Origin: Nonomuraea roseoviolacea subsp. carminata
Lineage (GTDB): Bacteria > Actinomycetota > Actinomycetes > Streptosporangiales > Streptosporangiaceae
Assembly (NCBI RefSeq): GCF_024172185.1
Contig: NZ_JAMZEC010000001.1
Span: forward strand, 806,001-870,000
Reading direction: 5' to 3'
DNA: 64,000 nt
Shown here: one piece after another, positions 16,354 through 24,896 of the stretch
Position numbering within the stretch: position 1 is the stretch's first letter
How the letters are laid out: each line of letters begins with the position of its first letter
Notes under the pieces: generated by a model
What the model saw: only the letters and a program-made list of their open reading frames with translations
What the model was told of the DNA's origin: nothing
The model's database searches: none
Translations under genes and position numbers: made by a program

Positions 16354-17529
16354 ATGGTGAGCGAGGACACGCACAGCGGCGGCCGGTCGCGCGGGCGGTT
16401 CGCGCGGCTGTCGCGCCGGAGCACGGCACGCCGGTCGGGCGGGACGTTCGCGCGACTGGGCGACGTGCCCGTCGTGGTGATGCTGGCGTGGGCCGGCTGG
16501 CTGGCGGTCCCGTGGTCGTTCAGCGGCCTCGCCCAGGCGCGGGCCGCCGCCGCTGCGGCCGCCGAGGCCGGTCTCCCTCCGGCTCCGGCCGTTCCTGAGG
16601 CCGCCGCCCCGCCCGTCCCGCCACTCCCGTCGCTCCCGAGCCAGAACGCCGCCGGCGCCGGTCTCGCCGAGGCAGCTCTCGCCGCGCCCGGCAAGGCGTG
16701 GGGCCTCCCTCCGGCCCGTGACCTCCCCACCACCGTCATCCGGCCCGCCGCCGCCCAGGCCCCGGCCCCTCCTCAGGCCCCGGACGCTGCCCCGAACCCG
16801 GCCCCTGCCCAGGCCCCGGCCCCTGCCCACGCCCCGGCCGCTCCCCCGGAGGCGGCGCGGGAGGCGTTCGCGGCGGAGCGGGCGTGGATCGCGGGCGAGG
16901 TGCACGACGCCGCCGGCCACGGGCTGGCGGCCATCGCCATGCAGGCCGGGGTCGCCCTGGTCACCCTGGACGACGATCCCGAGCAGGCGCGGGTCTCGTT
17001 ACGGGCCATCCGCGAGACGAGCCTGACCGCCCTGGCGCAGCTGCGCGCCGCCCTCGACCGCCTCGACCCGCGCCCCGGCGAGGCCCCGTCCGTCATGGCC
17101 GTCGCGGACACCGCGCGCGGGACGGACGGCGGGCTCGGCGCGCTCGTTGACGGGGTACGGGCCGCGGGCCTTCGCGTGGAGGTCGAGCCGGAGGCTCCCG
17201 CCGTGCCGCCCCGTCTCCAGGACGCCGTCTACCGCGTGGTGCGGGAGTCCCTCACGAACGTCCTGCGCCACGCCGGGCCCTCCGCCACGGCCAGGGTCAC
17301 GCTGTCCGGCGAGCCGGGCGCGTACGTCGTGGAAGTCGTCAACCACGCGGCCGGGACATGGGAACTCGGCGGCGAGCCGGGCGTCGGCGGGCGCGGCCTG
17401 GCCGGGATGCGCGCCGGGGTGACCGCGCTCGGCGGGCAGCTCATGGCGGGCCCCCGCGAGGACGGCGGTTTCCGCGTCCTCGCCCGCTTCCCCCTGAGCC
17501 CGAGCCCCGGTCCCGGGGAGGTCGCGTGA
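16354..17529 (+). CDS. NarL-type sensor histidine kinase with Ala/Pro-rich linker
   Basis: 391 residues. One hydrophobic segment lies near 38-58. It is followed by a long Ala/Pro-rich low-complexity region (about 60-168) and a HisKA_3 dimerisation helix with the phospho-acceptor His184 (IAGEVHDAAGHGLAAIAMQAG). A HATPase domain comes next (VVRESLTNVLRHAG and GGRGLAGMRAGVTALGG). The single membrane segment and the long linker are unusual for the family. The last four bases overlap the response-regulator start (GTGA), so the two form an operon. Confidence 0.9.
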   Translation: MVSEDTHSGGRSRGRFARLSRRSTARRSGGTFARLGDVPVVVMLAWAGWLAVPWSFSGLAQARAAAAAAAEAGLPPAPAVPEAAAPPVPPLPSLPSQNAAGAGLAEAALAAPGKAWGLPPARDLPTTVIRPAAAQAPAPPQAPDAAPNPAPAQAPAPAHAPAAPPEAAREAFAAERAWIAGEVHDAAGHGLAAIAMQAGVALVTLDDDPEQARVSLRAIRETSLTALAQLRAALDRLDPRPGEAPSVMAVADTARGTDGGLGALVDGVRAAGLRVEVEPEAPAVPPRLQDAVYRVVRESLTNVLRHAGPSATARVTLSGEPGAYVVEVVNHAAGTWELGGEPGVGGRGLAGMRAGVTALGGQLMAGPREDGGFRVLARFPLSPSPGPGEVA

Positions 17530-18176
17530 TCCGGGTCGCCGTCGCCGACGACCAGGCCGTCGTGCGCATGGGCCTGCGGGCCCTGCTGGAGCGCGAGCCC
17601 GACCTGGAGTGCGCCGGCGAGGCGGCCGACGGCGCCGCCGCGCTCGACCTGCTCCGCCGTACCCGTCCCGACGTGCTGCTGCTCGACATCCGCATGCCCG
17701 GCATGGACGGCCTGGCCACGCTGCGCGCCATCGCCGCCGACCCCGAGCTGGCGGGCACGCGGATCGTGGTGGTGACGACGTTCGCCGTCGACGAGTACGT
17801 CTTCGCCGCCCTCCAGGCCGGCGCCAGCGGCTTCCTGCTCAAGGACAGCGCCCCCGACGAGCTGGTGAACGCGGTCAGGGTGGTCGCGGCGGGCGAGGCG
17901 CTGCTGTCGCCGTCGATCACCCGCAAGGTCATCTCCCTGTTCGGCCGCAGCGGCGCCGAGCCGGTGCGCGGGCTGGACACGCTCACCCCGCGCGAGCGGG
18001 AGATGGTGGCGTGGGTGGCGACCGGCCGTTCCAACGAGGAGATCGCCGGGGAGCTGGTGATCAGCCCCGACACGGTCCGCACCCACGTGAGCCGGGCCAT
18101 GGTGAAGCTGGGGGCGCGCGACCGGGCCCAGCTCGTGGTGTTCGCCATGCGGGCGGGCCTGGCGGTCCCGGGGTAG
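17526..18176 (+). CDS. LuxR/NarL-family response regulator
   Basis: 216 residues. The receiver domain has the phospho-acceptor Asp54 in VLLLDIRMPGMDG and the conserved lysine in GFLLKDSAPDEL. The C-terminal LuxR helix-turn-helix includes LTPREREMVAWVATGRSNEEIA and VRTHVSRAMVKLGARDRAQLV. It overlaps the kinase gene by four bases and is its cognate partner. No target promoter is obvious nearby; the next gene is convergent. Confidence 0.94.
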   Translation: MIRVAVADDQAVVRMGLRALLEREPDLECAGEAADGAAALDLLRRTRPDVLLLDIRMPGMDGLATLRAIAADPELAGTRIVVVTTFAVDEYVFAALQAGASGFLLKDSAPDELVNAVRVVAAGEALLSPSITRKVISLFGRSGAEPVRGLDTLTPREREMVAWVATGRSNEEIAGELVISPDTVRTHVSRAMVKLGARDRAQLVVFAMRAGLAVPG

Positions 18177-18181
18177 CGGGC

Positions 18182-19471
18182 TCAGCGCAGGAAGCCCTCG
18201 TAGGTGCGCTGCTGGAGCTGCGCCTCGATCTGCTTGACCGTCTCCAGCCCCACGCCCACCATGATGAGCACGCTGGTGCCGCCGAACGGGAAGTTCTGCT
18301 GCGTCCCGGGATCCCTGAGGATCATGAACGCGATCATCGGCAGCAGCGCGAGCACGCCGAGGTAGAGCGCCCCGGCGGCGGTCAGGCGCGACAGCACGTA
18401 GGCGAGGTAGCCGGCCGTCGGCCGTCCCGGCCGGATGCCCGGCACGAACCCGCCGTACCTGCGCATGGAGTCGGCCACCTCCACCGGGTTGAAGCTGATC
18501 GACACGTAGAAGTACGCGAACCCCACGACCAGCAGCACGTACGCGGTGAGGTAGAGCGGATGCGTCCCCGTGGCGAGGACCCGCGACAGCCACCCGCCCA
18601 CCCCGTCGCCCAGCAGCGGCGCGGCCATGGAGGGCAGGTAGAGCAGCGACGAGGTGAAGATGACCGGCACGATCCCCGCCTGGTTGACCTTGAGCGGGAT
18701 GTAGGTGCTGGTCCCGCCGTACATGCGGCGCCCGACCATGCGCTTGGCGTACTGGACGGGCAGGCGGCGCTGCGCCTGCTCCACGTACACGACGCCCGCG
18801 ACGAGGAACGCGCCCGTCACCAGCATCACGCCGAAGGAGAACGGGCTGACCATGAAGATCGTCGACATGTAGGACGGGAAGACGGCCACGACCTGGGTGA
18901 ACATCAGCAGCGACATCCCGTTGCCGATCCCCCGGTCGGTGATCAGCTCGCCGAGCCACATGACGAGGCAGGCGCCCGCGACCATGGTGACCACGATGAC
19001 GGCGACGGCTAGCAGGCTCTGGTCGCGCAGCAGCGGCGTCGCGCAGCCGGGCAGCAGGTTGCCGGCGCGGGCCAGGGCCGTGACCGTGGTGGCGTTGAGG
19101 ACGGCCAGCCCGACGGTGAGGTAGCGGGTGTACTGGGTGATCCTGGCCTGCCCGTTCTGTCCTTGCTTGCGTAGCGCGTCCAGGCGGGGCACCACCACGG
19201 CGAGCAGTTGCATGACGATGCCCGCGGTGATGTACGGCATGGCGCCGAGCGCGAAGACGGACAGCTTCAGCATGGCGCCGCCGCTGAGGAGCTGCATCAT
19301 GTCGACCAGCCCGCCCCGCGCGGAGCCCAGGCACCGCCGGACGGCGACCACGTCCACGCCGGGCGCGGGCAGCATCTGCCCGAACCGGAACAACGCCAGC
19401 AGACCCAGCGTGAACAGCAGTTTCCGGCGGAGCTCCGGCACACGGAACGCCCTGATCAGCACAGTGAGCAT
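18182..19471 (-). CDS. secY: SecY-type protein translocase channel subunit, stand-alone copy
   Basis: 429 residues, full length, with the usual ten-helix pattern and strongly conserved motifs: PYITAGIVMQLL, GELITDRGIGNGMSLLMF, QRRLPVQYAKRMVGRR, GGTSTYIPLKVNQAGIVPVIF, GGFVPGIRPGRPTAGYL and the C-terminal LETVKQIEAQLQQR. It lacks the usual spc-operon neighbours (rplO, adk, map) and stands alone between a response regulator and a TetR gene. It is therefore probably a second copy. A perfect 22-bp palindrome lies upstream. The start is ATG at 19471. Confidence 0.92.
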   Translation of the reverse strand: MLTVLIRAFRVPELRRKLLFTLGLLALFRFGQMLPAPGVDVVAVRRCLGSARGGLVDMMQLLSGGAMLKLSVFALGAMPYITAGIVMQLLAVVVPRLDALRKQGQNGQARITQYTRYLTVGLAVLNATTVTALARAGNLLPGCATPLLRDQSLLAVAVIVVTMVAGACLVMWLGELITDRGIGNGMSLLMFTQVVAVFPSYMSTIFMVSPFSFGVMLVTGAFLVAGVVYVEQAQRRLPVQYAKRMVGRRMYGGTSTYIPLKVNQAGIVPVIFTSSLLYLPSMAAPLLGDGVGGWLSRVLATGTHPLYLTAYVLLVVGFAYFYVSISFNPVEVADSMRRYGGFVPGIRPGRPTAGYLAYVLSRLTAAGALYLGVLALLPMIAFMILRDPGTQQNFPFGGTSVLIMVGVGLETVKQIEAQLQQRTYEGFLR

Positions 19472-19527
19472 GGCTCACGAGTCTGGCCCGGGACCGGCCG
19501 GGGGTCGTCCGCTCAGCCGATGCACCC

Positions 19528-19549
19528 GTGTACGCGGATCCGCGTACAC
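19528..19549. promoter_or_regulatory. Perfect 22-bp palindrome upstream of secY (probable operator)
   Basis: The half-site GTGTACGCGGA is followed directly by its exact reverse complement TCCGCGTACAC. It lies 57 bases upstream of the secY start and just after the stop of the TetR gene. The TGTACG...CGTACA form is typical of TetR-family operators. A terminator role for the TetR gene is possible but less likely because no T-tract follows. Confidence 0.6.
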
Positions 19550-19558
19550 CGGCCCGCT

Positions 19559-20179
19559 TCATGAAGGTGGGAAGACCGCCGCGAGGACGCCGGGCAGGCG
19601 CGGGACCAGCCGGGTGAAGCGGCCCTCCGCGCAGCCCGCGTCCGGCTCGTTGGCGAGCTGCTGGGACACCAGCCCGGCGATGAGGCTCGCGGCCAGGGCG
19701 AGCCCGTCGTCGCCGGCCGCGTCGGGGTGCAGCTCGCCGCGCTCCACCGCGCCCCTGATCAGGGCGGCGAAGTGGGCGTGGATGTCCTGGGCGGGCGCGT
19801 ACGCCTGCGGCGACGGCGTGAAGCCGGGCACCGGCCGCCAGAACAGGAGCTGCGCGAGCACCTGGTTGTCCATGATCCACCGGGCGCCCGCCTCGTAGGA
19901 GGCCCCGAGGGCGCGCAGGCCGGGCGGATGCGGCTCGGCGGCCCGGCGGACGGCGTCGAGGTACTGGCGCTGGCCGCGCTCGAACAGCGCGTCGTACACG
20001 GCGGTGCGCGACGGGAAGTACCGGTAGAGCGACGGCGGCTGGACGCCGAGCCGCCGGGCCACCGTGGACAGGCTCAGCCCCGCCACCCCCTCCTCCGCCA
20101 TCACGCCGAGCGCCAGCCCGAGGATCTCGTCCTGCGTCTGCGCCCTGCGCCGGGCCCTGCGATCCGGAATGTCAGCCAC
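19559..20179 (-). CDS. TetR-family transcriptional regulator
   Basis: 206 residues. The N-terminal helix-turn-helix covers about residues 10-60 (ILGLALGVMAEEGVAGLSLSTVARRLGV and PSLYRYFPSRTAVYDALF). The C-terminal part is of the TetR_C_13 type (ARWIMDNQVLAQLLFWRPVPGF). It starts at a GTG at 20179. It is divergent from the UvrA-like gene with a palindromic operator between them, so it probably represses that gene and itself. Confidence 0.9.
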   Translation of the reverse strand: MADIPDRRARRRAQTQDEILGLALGVMAEEGVAGLSLSTVARRLGVQPPSLYRYFPSRTAVYDALFERGQRQYLDAVRRAAEPHPPGLRALGASYEAGARWIMDNQVLAQLLFWRPVPGFTPSPQAYAPAQDIHAHFAALIRGAVERGELHPDAAGDDGLALAASLIAGLVSQQLANEPDAGCAEGRFTRLVPRLPGVLAAVFPPS

Positions 20180-20206
20180 GGCATGTAGCTTACGCTATGG
20201 GTATTA

Positions 20207-20221
20207 GCTAATGGCATTAGC
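20207..20221. promoter_or_regulatory. TetR-type operator between tetR and the UvrA-like gene
   Basis: GCTAATGGCATTAGC is a perfect 7+1+7 palindrome, within a stretch that also holds ATTAGCTAAT and AGCTAA elements. It is 20 bases before the UvrA-like start, where bound repressor would block initiation of transcription. Confidence 0.6.
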
Positions 20222-20240
20222 AGAAGCTAAGGGGGATTGC

Positions 20241-22463
20241 ATGTCGCGCGACATCGTGCTCACCGGACTGCGCCAGAACAACCTCAAGGACGTCTCGCTG
20301 CGGGTGCCCAAGGAGCGGCTCACGGTGTTCACCGGGGTGTCGGGGTCGGGCAAGTCGTCGATCGTGTTCGAGACGATCGCCGCCGAGTCGCGGCGCCAGC
20401 TCAACGCCACGTTCAGCGCGTTCGTCCGCAACCGGCTGCCCTCCTTCGAGCGCCCGCGCGCCGAGCGGCTGGCCGGGCTGACGGCCGCCGTCGTGGTGGA
20501 CCAGAAGCCCGTCGGCGGCAACGCGCGCTCCACGGTCGGCACGATGACCGAGATCCACCCCATGCTGCGGGTGCTGTTCTCGCGCCGGGGCGAGCCGTCG
20601 GCGGGCCCGGCCACCGCCTACTCCTTCAACGACCCGCAGGGCATGTGCCCTGAGTGCCACGGCATCGGCCGGACCATGGAGGTGGATCTCGACCTGCTGC
20701 TGGACCGCGACCTGTCGCTGGAGGAGGGCGCCATCCGCATCCACCCCGTCGGCTCGTACGCCTGGAAGCTCTACGCGGCGAGCGGCCTGTTCGACCCCGC
20801 GAAGCCGCTGCGCGACTTCACCGGCGAGGAGCTCGACCTGCTGCTGTACGGCGGCGGCTTCAAGGTCGAGCGCGGCGGCGGCTACGAGAACACCTACGAG
20901 GGCGTCGTCACCCGCTTTAACCGGCTGCACCTCAACCGCGCGGTCGACGCCCTCGACGAGACCGCGCGCCGGGTGGTCCGCGAGGCACGCTGCCCGGCCT
21001 GCCGGGGCGCGCGGCTCAACGCGGCGGCGCTCGCCTCGCGCATCGGCGGGCGCAACCTCGCCGACCTGTGCGCCCTGGAGGTCGCCGACCTGATCGGCGT
21101 GCTGGACGAGCTGGACGACCCGGTCGCCGGCGAGGCGGTCGAGGCGCTGCGCCGCATCGAGGCGATCGGCCTCGGCTACCTGACGCTCGACCGCGAGACC
21201 CCCACGCTGTCGGGCGGCGAGGCGCAGCGCCTGAAGACCGTGCGCCACCTCGGCAGCAGCCTGACCGGCCTGACGTACGTCTTCGACGAGCCCAGCGCCG
21301 GCCTGCACCCGCGCGACGTGCACCTGCTCGGCGACCTGCTGCTGGAGCTGCGCGACAAGGGCAACACCGTGCTGGTCGTCGAGCACGACCGCGACCTGAT
21401 CGAGCTCGCCGACCACGTCGTGGACCTGGGGCCGGGCGCCGGGGCCGACGGCGGCCGGGTGGTGTACGAGGGGACGGTCGCCGGGCTGCGCGCGAGCGGC
21501 ACGCTGACCGGCCGCATGCTGGAGCGGGTGACCGGCTTCAAGGACACCCGCCGCGAGCCGACCGGCTGGCTGACCGTCGGCGGCGCCCGCACGCACAACC
21601 TCAGGGACGTGACGGTCCGCCTGCCGCTGGGCGTGCTCACGGCGGTCACCGGCGTGGCGGGGTCGGGCAAGAGCACGCTGGCCACGGTCGAGCTCACGGC
21701 CCGCCACCCCGGCGTGATCCTGGTCGACCAGTCGGCCATCGCCGCGTCGGTGCGCTCGACCGTGGCGACGTACCTGGGCGCCATGGATCCGCTGCGGCGG
21801 ATGTTCGCCCGCGCCCACGGGGTGCGGGCGGCGCTGTTCAGCGCCAACTCGGAGGGCGCCTGCCCGGCGTGCGGCGGACGCGGCGAGATCACCACGGACC
21901 TGGCGTTCATGGACCCGGTCACCCGCGTGTGCGACGCGTGCGAGGGCACCCGCTTCCGGCCGGAGGCGCTGTCGTACCGGGTCGGCGGGCGGACCATCGC
22001 CGAGGTGCTGGCGCTGACGGCCGACGAGGCGGCCCGCGCCTACGACCTGCCGGGACCCGCCCGGCTGGCGGACCTGGGGCTCGGCCACCTGACGCTGGGC
22101 CGCGCGCTCACCACCCTGTCGGGCGGGGAGCGGCAGCGGCTCAAGCTGGCGCACCGGCTGCGGGAGGAGGGCAACGTCTACGTCTTCGACGAGCCGACCA
22201 CCGGCCTGCACATGGCCGACGTCGGCACGCTGCTCGCGCTGCTCGACCGGCTGGTCGACGCCGGCAACACGGTCGTCGTGGTCGAGCACGACCTGGAGGT
22301 GGTCAAGCACGCCGACTGGGTGATCGACCTGGGGCCGGAGGCCGGGCGGCACGGGGGCGAGGTGGTGTTCGAGGGCACGCCGCCCGAGCTGAGCCGGGCC
22401 GCCACGGCGACGGGCGCGTACCTGGCCCGCTCGCTCGGGACCCTTCAGCTCACCACCCGTTAG
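20241..22463 (+). CDS. UvrA-like ABC protein (DrrC-type, drug resistance or DNA repair)
   Basis: 740 residues, shorter than the roughly 950 of housekeeping UvrA. It has two ABC modules (Walker A GVSGSGKSS and GVAGSGKST; signatures [10 protein letters not shown] and LSGGERQRLK) and UvrA-type zinc-binding cysteine pairs (CPECHGIG, CPACRGARL, CPACGGRG, CDACEGTRF). Shortened UvrA-like proteins such as DrrC of the daunorubicin cluster protect DNA against intercalating drugs. The start at 20241 follows AAGGGGG; an upstream ATG at 20211 lies inside the operator region. It is divergent from and probably controlled by the TetR gene. Confidence 0.9.
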   Translation: MSRDIVLTGLRQNNLKDVSLRVPKERLTVFTGVSGSGKSSIVFETIAAESRRQLNATFSAFVRNRLPSFERPRAERLAGLTAAVVVDQKPVGGNARSTVGTMTEIHPMLRVLFSRRGEPSAGPATAYSFNDPQGMCPECHGIGRTMEVDLDLLLDRDLSLEEGAIRIHPVGSYAWKLYAASGLFDPAKPLRDFTGEELDLLLYGGGFKVERGGGYENTYEGVVTRFNRLHLNRAVDALDETARRVVREARCPACRGARLNAAALASRIGGRNLADLCALEVADLIGVLDELDDPVAGEAVEALRRIEAIGLGYLTLDRETPTLSGGEAQRLKTVRHLGSSLTGLTYVFDEPSAGLHPRDVHLLGDLLLELRDKGNTVLVVEHDRDLIELADHVVDLGPGAGADGGRVVYEGTVAGLRASGTLTGRMLERVTGFKDTRREPTGWLTVGGARTHNLRDVTVRLPLGVLTAVTGVAGSGKSTLATVELTARHPGVILVDQSAIAASVRSTVATYLGAMDPLRRMFARAHGVRAALFSANSEGACPACGGRGEITTDLAFMDPVTRVCDACEGTRFRPEALSYRVGGRTIAEVLALTADEAARAYDLPGPARLADLGLGHLTLGRALTTLSGGERQRLKLAHRLREEGNVYVFDEPTTGLHMADVGTLLALLDRLVDAGNTVVVVEHDLEVVKHADWVIDLGPEAGRHGGEVVFEGTPPELSRAATATGAYLARSLGTLQLTTR

Positions 22464-22469
22464 CCGCCG

Positions 22470-23261
22470 TCACCCCGTAGCGGTCGTCACCCGGTAGTCG
22501 TCGTCGCGCGCGTCCATGATCGCCATGTGCCCCGGCAGGTGTCCGATCGCGAACTCCACCCCGCTGGCCATGATCGCCGCCTGCGGCGTCACCCCGCACG
22601 CCCAGAACACCGGCACCTCGCCCCGCCGCACCTCGACCGGATCGCCGAAGTCCGGCCGGGCGAGGTCCGCGACGCCGATCGCCGCCGGGTCGCCCACGTG
22701 GACCGGCGCGCCGTGCACCATCGGGTACCGGCCGCTCACCTCGATCGCGACGTCCACCAGCTCCTCCGGCACCGGCCGCATCGACACGACGAGCGGCCCC
22801 GACAGCGTCGCCGTCGGCTCGCACGGGACGCTCGTGCGGTACATCGGCACGTTCATCCCCAGTTCCAGGTGGCGTACCGGCACGCCGGCCGCGAGCAGCG
22901 CGCCCTCGAAGGTGAAGCTGCAGCCGATGAGGAACGGCACGAGGTCGTCGCGCCACCGCGCCACCACGTCGCCGACGTCGGCGACCGGCCGCCCGTCCCG
23001 GTAGACGCGGTAACCCGGCAGATCGGTGCGCAGGTCACCGCGGAACAGGGCGGTGGAGCGCGCCCCCGGCTCCCCCACGTCGAGGACCGGGCACGCCTGA
23101 GCGTTGCGGTGGGCGAACAGCAGCAGCTCGTAGGCGAGCGGCCGGGGCACGGCGATCAGATTGGCCTGCGTCCAGCCCCTGCACCAGCCGGCGGTGGGCG
23201 ACCGCTCGCCCGCGCGGAACCGCTCGCGCGCCTGCGCGGGCGTCAGGTCTGCGACATCCAC
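22470..23261 (-). CDS. DUF1445 / UPF0317 putative hydro-lyase
   Basis: 263 residues. Recognisable segments are [66 protein letters not shown] and [17 protein letters not shown] with [13 protein letters not shown]. The family is annotated as putative hydro-lyase or D-glutamate cyclase, with few members tested. It lies downstream of two small minus-strand genes and a divergent LysR regulator, so it may belong to that regulon. The gap to the convergent UvrA-like gene is only six bases. Confidence 0.88.
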   Translation of the reverse strand: MDVADLTPAQARERFRAGERSPTAGWCRGWTQANLIAVPRPLAYELLLFAHRNAQACPVLDVGEPGARSTALFRGDLRTDLPGYRVYRDGRPVADVGDVVARWRDDLVPFLIGCSFTFEGALLAAGVPVRHLELGMNVPMYRTSVPCEPTATLSGPLVVSMRPVPEELVDVAIEVSGRYPMVHGAPVHVGDPAAIGVADLARPDFGDPVEVRRGEVPVFWACGVTPQAAIMASGVEFAIGHLPGHMAIMDARDDDYRVTTATG

Positions 23262-23285
23262 GCTTCGACACTACGCCCGGGGTGC

Positions 23286-23371
23286 CGCTCAGCTCTCCAC
23301 CGAGAAGGTGGGGCTCGCTCAGCTCTCCACCGAGAAGACGGGGTCGCTCAGGTCTCCACCGAGAAGGTGTG
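23286..23371. repeat. 29-30 bp tandem repeat (3 copies) containing a gene stop codon
   Basis: Copies start at 23286, 23316 and 23345, each built on CGCTCAG(C/G)TCTCCACCGAGAAG. The last copy encodes the final codons (TFSVET) and stop of the neighbouring minus-strand gene. The two outer copies are duplicates of that 3' end lying in the downstream intergenic space. Confidence 0.85.
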
Positions 23372-23626
23372 CGGGCCGAGGCCCACCCGGTCGCCCTGGG
23401 GCACCACGTACCCCTGGGCGACGAGTGTCGCCAGGCTGCGCCGCAGCCCGTCCTCCTCCAGGCCCGTGGCGCGGCACAGCGCGCCGACGTCCACGCTGCC
23501 GCCGCCCTGTGCCTGCGCGGCGACGGCCTCGTAGACGTGCACGTCCACATCCGACAGCGCCTGCACGTCGTGGGCCCGCGCGTCCTCAGGCCCAGGCTCA
23601 TGCTCGTGCTCGTTGTGGTGGGTCAT
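23348..23626 (-). CDS. Small hypothetical protein, possible winged-helix-like fold
   Basis: 92 residues with an acidic, His-rich N-terminus (about 20 residues) and a helical body: VDVHVYEAVAAQA, VDVGALCRATGLEEDGLRRSLATLVAQGYVVPQGDRVGLG. The helix-helix-helix-strand pattern resembles a winged helix-turn-helix, but no family is recognised. The ATG overlaps the stop of the upstream small gene (TGATG). The gene 3' end is triplicated downstream. Confidence 0.65.
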   Translation of the reverse strand: MTHHNEHEHEPGPEDARAHDVQALSDVDVHVYEAVAAQAQGGGSVDVGALCRATGLEEDGLRRSLATLVAQGYVVPQGDRVGLGPHTFSVET

Positions 23627-23850
23627 CAGCGTGCCCTCGCTCCCTCCCGCAGCCGCTCGGGGTCCACGTCCCGTTCGGGGTAGCGGCGCAGGTACTCGCT
23701 CTCCAGCTCGTTCGTCCGCGAGGTGTGACGGGCGAGCGCGTCGTCGGAGCCGTGCAAGAAGGTGTCGGTCCGGGTGGCGTGCAGTTGCCGCAGCTCACGC
23801 AGCAGATCGTCGTCACTCAGGTCTCTGGGGTCTATTCCCATGGTCGTCAT
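23626..23850 (-). CDS. DUF6158-like small protein
   Basis: 74 residues starting at the ATG at 23850 (MTTMGIDPRDLSDDDLLREL). The charged, helical sequence (LRQLHATRTDTFLHGSDDALARHTSRTNELESEYLRRYPERDVD) matches the pattern of small DUF6158-type actinobacterial proteins of unknown function. It is the first gene of a minus-strand group divergent from the LysR regulator and overlaps the next gene by one base. Confidence 0.7.
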   Translation of the reverse strand: MTTMGIDPRDLSDDDLLRELRQLHATRTDTFLHGSDDALARHTSRTNELESEYLRRYPERDVDPERLREGARAR

Positions 23851-23883
23851 GGGGTGCCCCCTACCCTGAATGACCTCGACAAT

Positions 23884-23906
23884 ATCTGTCACATTTCCTG
23901 ACAGAT
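23884..23906. promoter_or_regulatory. Palindrome between DUF6158-like and LysR genes (probable LTTR operator)
   Basis: Perfect 8-bp arms ATCTGTCA and TGACAGAT are separated by seven bases. The position between divergent genes, 40 bases before the LysR start, fits a LysR-type regulator binding site that controls itself and the divergent genes. Confidence 0.6.
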
Positions 23907-23921
23907 GGGATTGCCGCGAAC

Positions 23922-23940
23922 AGAAGTGAGCCTTACCTTC
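23922..23940 (+). promoter_or_regulatory. Possible iron box overlapping the LysR leader
   Basis: AGAAGTGAGCCTTACCTTC matches 13 of 19 positions of the reverse-complement iron-box consensus and resembles the box at 6859 (core AGCCTTACCTT). It ends five bases before the LysR start codon. One match weaker than the two siderophore boxes, so tentative. Confidence 0.35.
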
Positions 23941-23945
23941 CCGGT

Positions 23946-24878
23946 ATGGACCTTGAGCTCCGGCACCTCAGGATCGTCCGGGCGGTCGCCGACGCGGGAA
24001 GCGTGAGCAAGGCCGCGTCCACGCTGGGCCTGGCGCAGCCGGCCCTGTCCGCCCAACTCAAACGCATCGAGAGAGCGCTCGGCGGCACCCTGTTCGAACG
24101 CGACAGGCTCGGGGCCCGGCCCACCCGCCTCGGCGAGCTGGTGCTCGCCCGCGCCCGCGTCCTCCTCCCGGCCGCCCAGGAACTCCAGGACGAGGCGGCC
24201 CGCTTCGTCACCCGCCCCTCCCCCGGGTTCCGCATCGGCGCCACGTACGGGCCCGTGCTCGGCGGCCTCGTGGACCGGCTGGCGGCGGAGCACCCGGTCA
24301 CCACGTACACGAGCTGGTCGGCCCGCGAGCTGGCCTCGATGGTGGAGCTGGGCCGCCTGGACTACGCGCTCGTCGGGGCCTGCGGCGACAGCGGCGCCCC
24401 AGGCGGCGCGCTGCTGTGGGACTCGATCAGCCTGGACCCGATCTTCGTGCTCGTCCCCGAGCAGCACCCGGCGGCCGGCGAGAAGGAGGTGGAGCTGGCG
24501 GACCTGGCGGACGAGCAGTGGGCCGTCACGCCGGGCGACGCCTGCTTCGCCGACTGCTTCGCGATGGCGTGCGCCCGCGCCGGGTTCACGCCCGGCACGA
24601 TCTACGAGACCGACGTGGCCACCTGCGCGCACCTCGCCCAGGTCGGCCGCGCGGTGGCGCTCTGCCAGGCCACGCACGTACCGGAACCGGGGCTGGTGAT
24701 GGTGCCGCTGGCGGGGGCGCCGTTACGCTGGCGCCAGCTCCTCGGCCGCGACCCCGCCGCGCCGGACGCCACCTGGGTCCTGTCCCACGCCAAGCAGGCC
24801 CACCTGGACGCGGTACGCCGCAACCCGGCCTACAGCGACTGGCTCGTCCGCAACCCGTCCTTCGGCACCGCCCCGTGA
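23946..24878 (+). CDS. LysR-family transcriptional regulator
   Basis: 310 residues. The N-terminal helix-turn-helix is MDLELRHLRIVRAVADAGSV then ASTLGLAQPALSAQLKRIERALGGTLFERD. A periplasmic-binding-protein-like effector domain follows (FRIGATYGPVLGGLVDRLAAEHP onward). The cofactor is not predictable. Divergence from the small-gene/DUF1445 group and an intervening palindrome suggest that group as its target. The 3' end is convergent with the phosphatase gene. Confidence 0.93.
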   Translation: MDLELRHLRIVRAVADAGSVSKAASTLGLAQPALSAQLKRIERALGGTLFERDRLGARPTRLGELVLARARVLLPAAQELQDEAARFVTRPSPGFRIGATYGPVLGGLVDRLAAEHPVTTYTSWSARELASMVELGRLDYALVGACGDSGAPGGALLWDSISLDPIFVLVPEQHPAAGEKEVELADLADEQWAVTPGDACFADCFAMACARAGFTPGTIYETDVATCAHLAQVGRAVALCQATHVPEPGLVMVPLAGAPLRWRQLLGRDPAAPDATWVLSHAKQAHLDAVRRNPAYSDWLVRNPSFGTAP

Positions 24879-24896
24879 CCCTGGTCCTTCAGCGGC

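Noticed and set aside
19528-19549. Perfect palindrome as the terminator of the TetR gene
   Set aside because: Possible, but there is no T-tract and no loop, and the symmetry without a spacer is more typical of an operator. It was kept as an operator with moderate confidence.
23286-23371. Tandem 29-30 bp repeats as a CRISPR array
   Set aside because: The copies abut without unique spacers, contain a gene stop and no cas genes are present.
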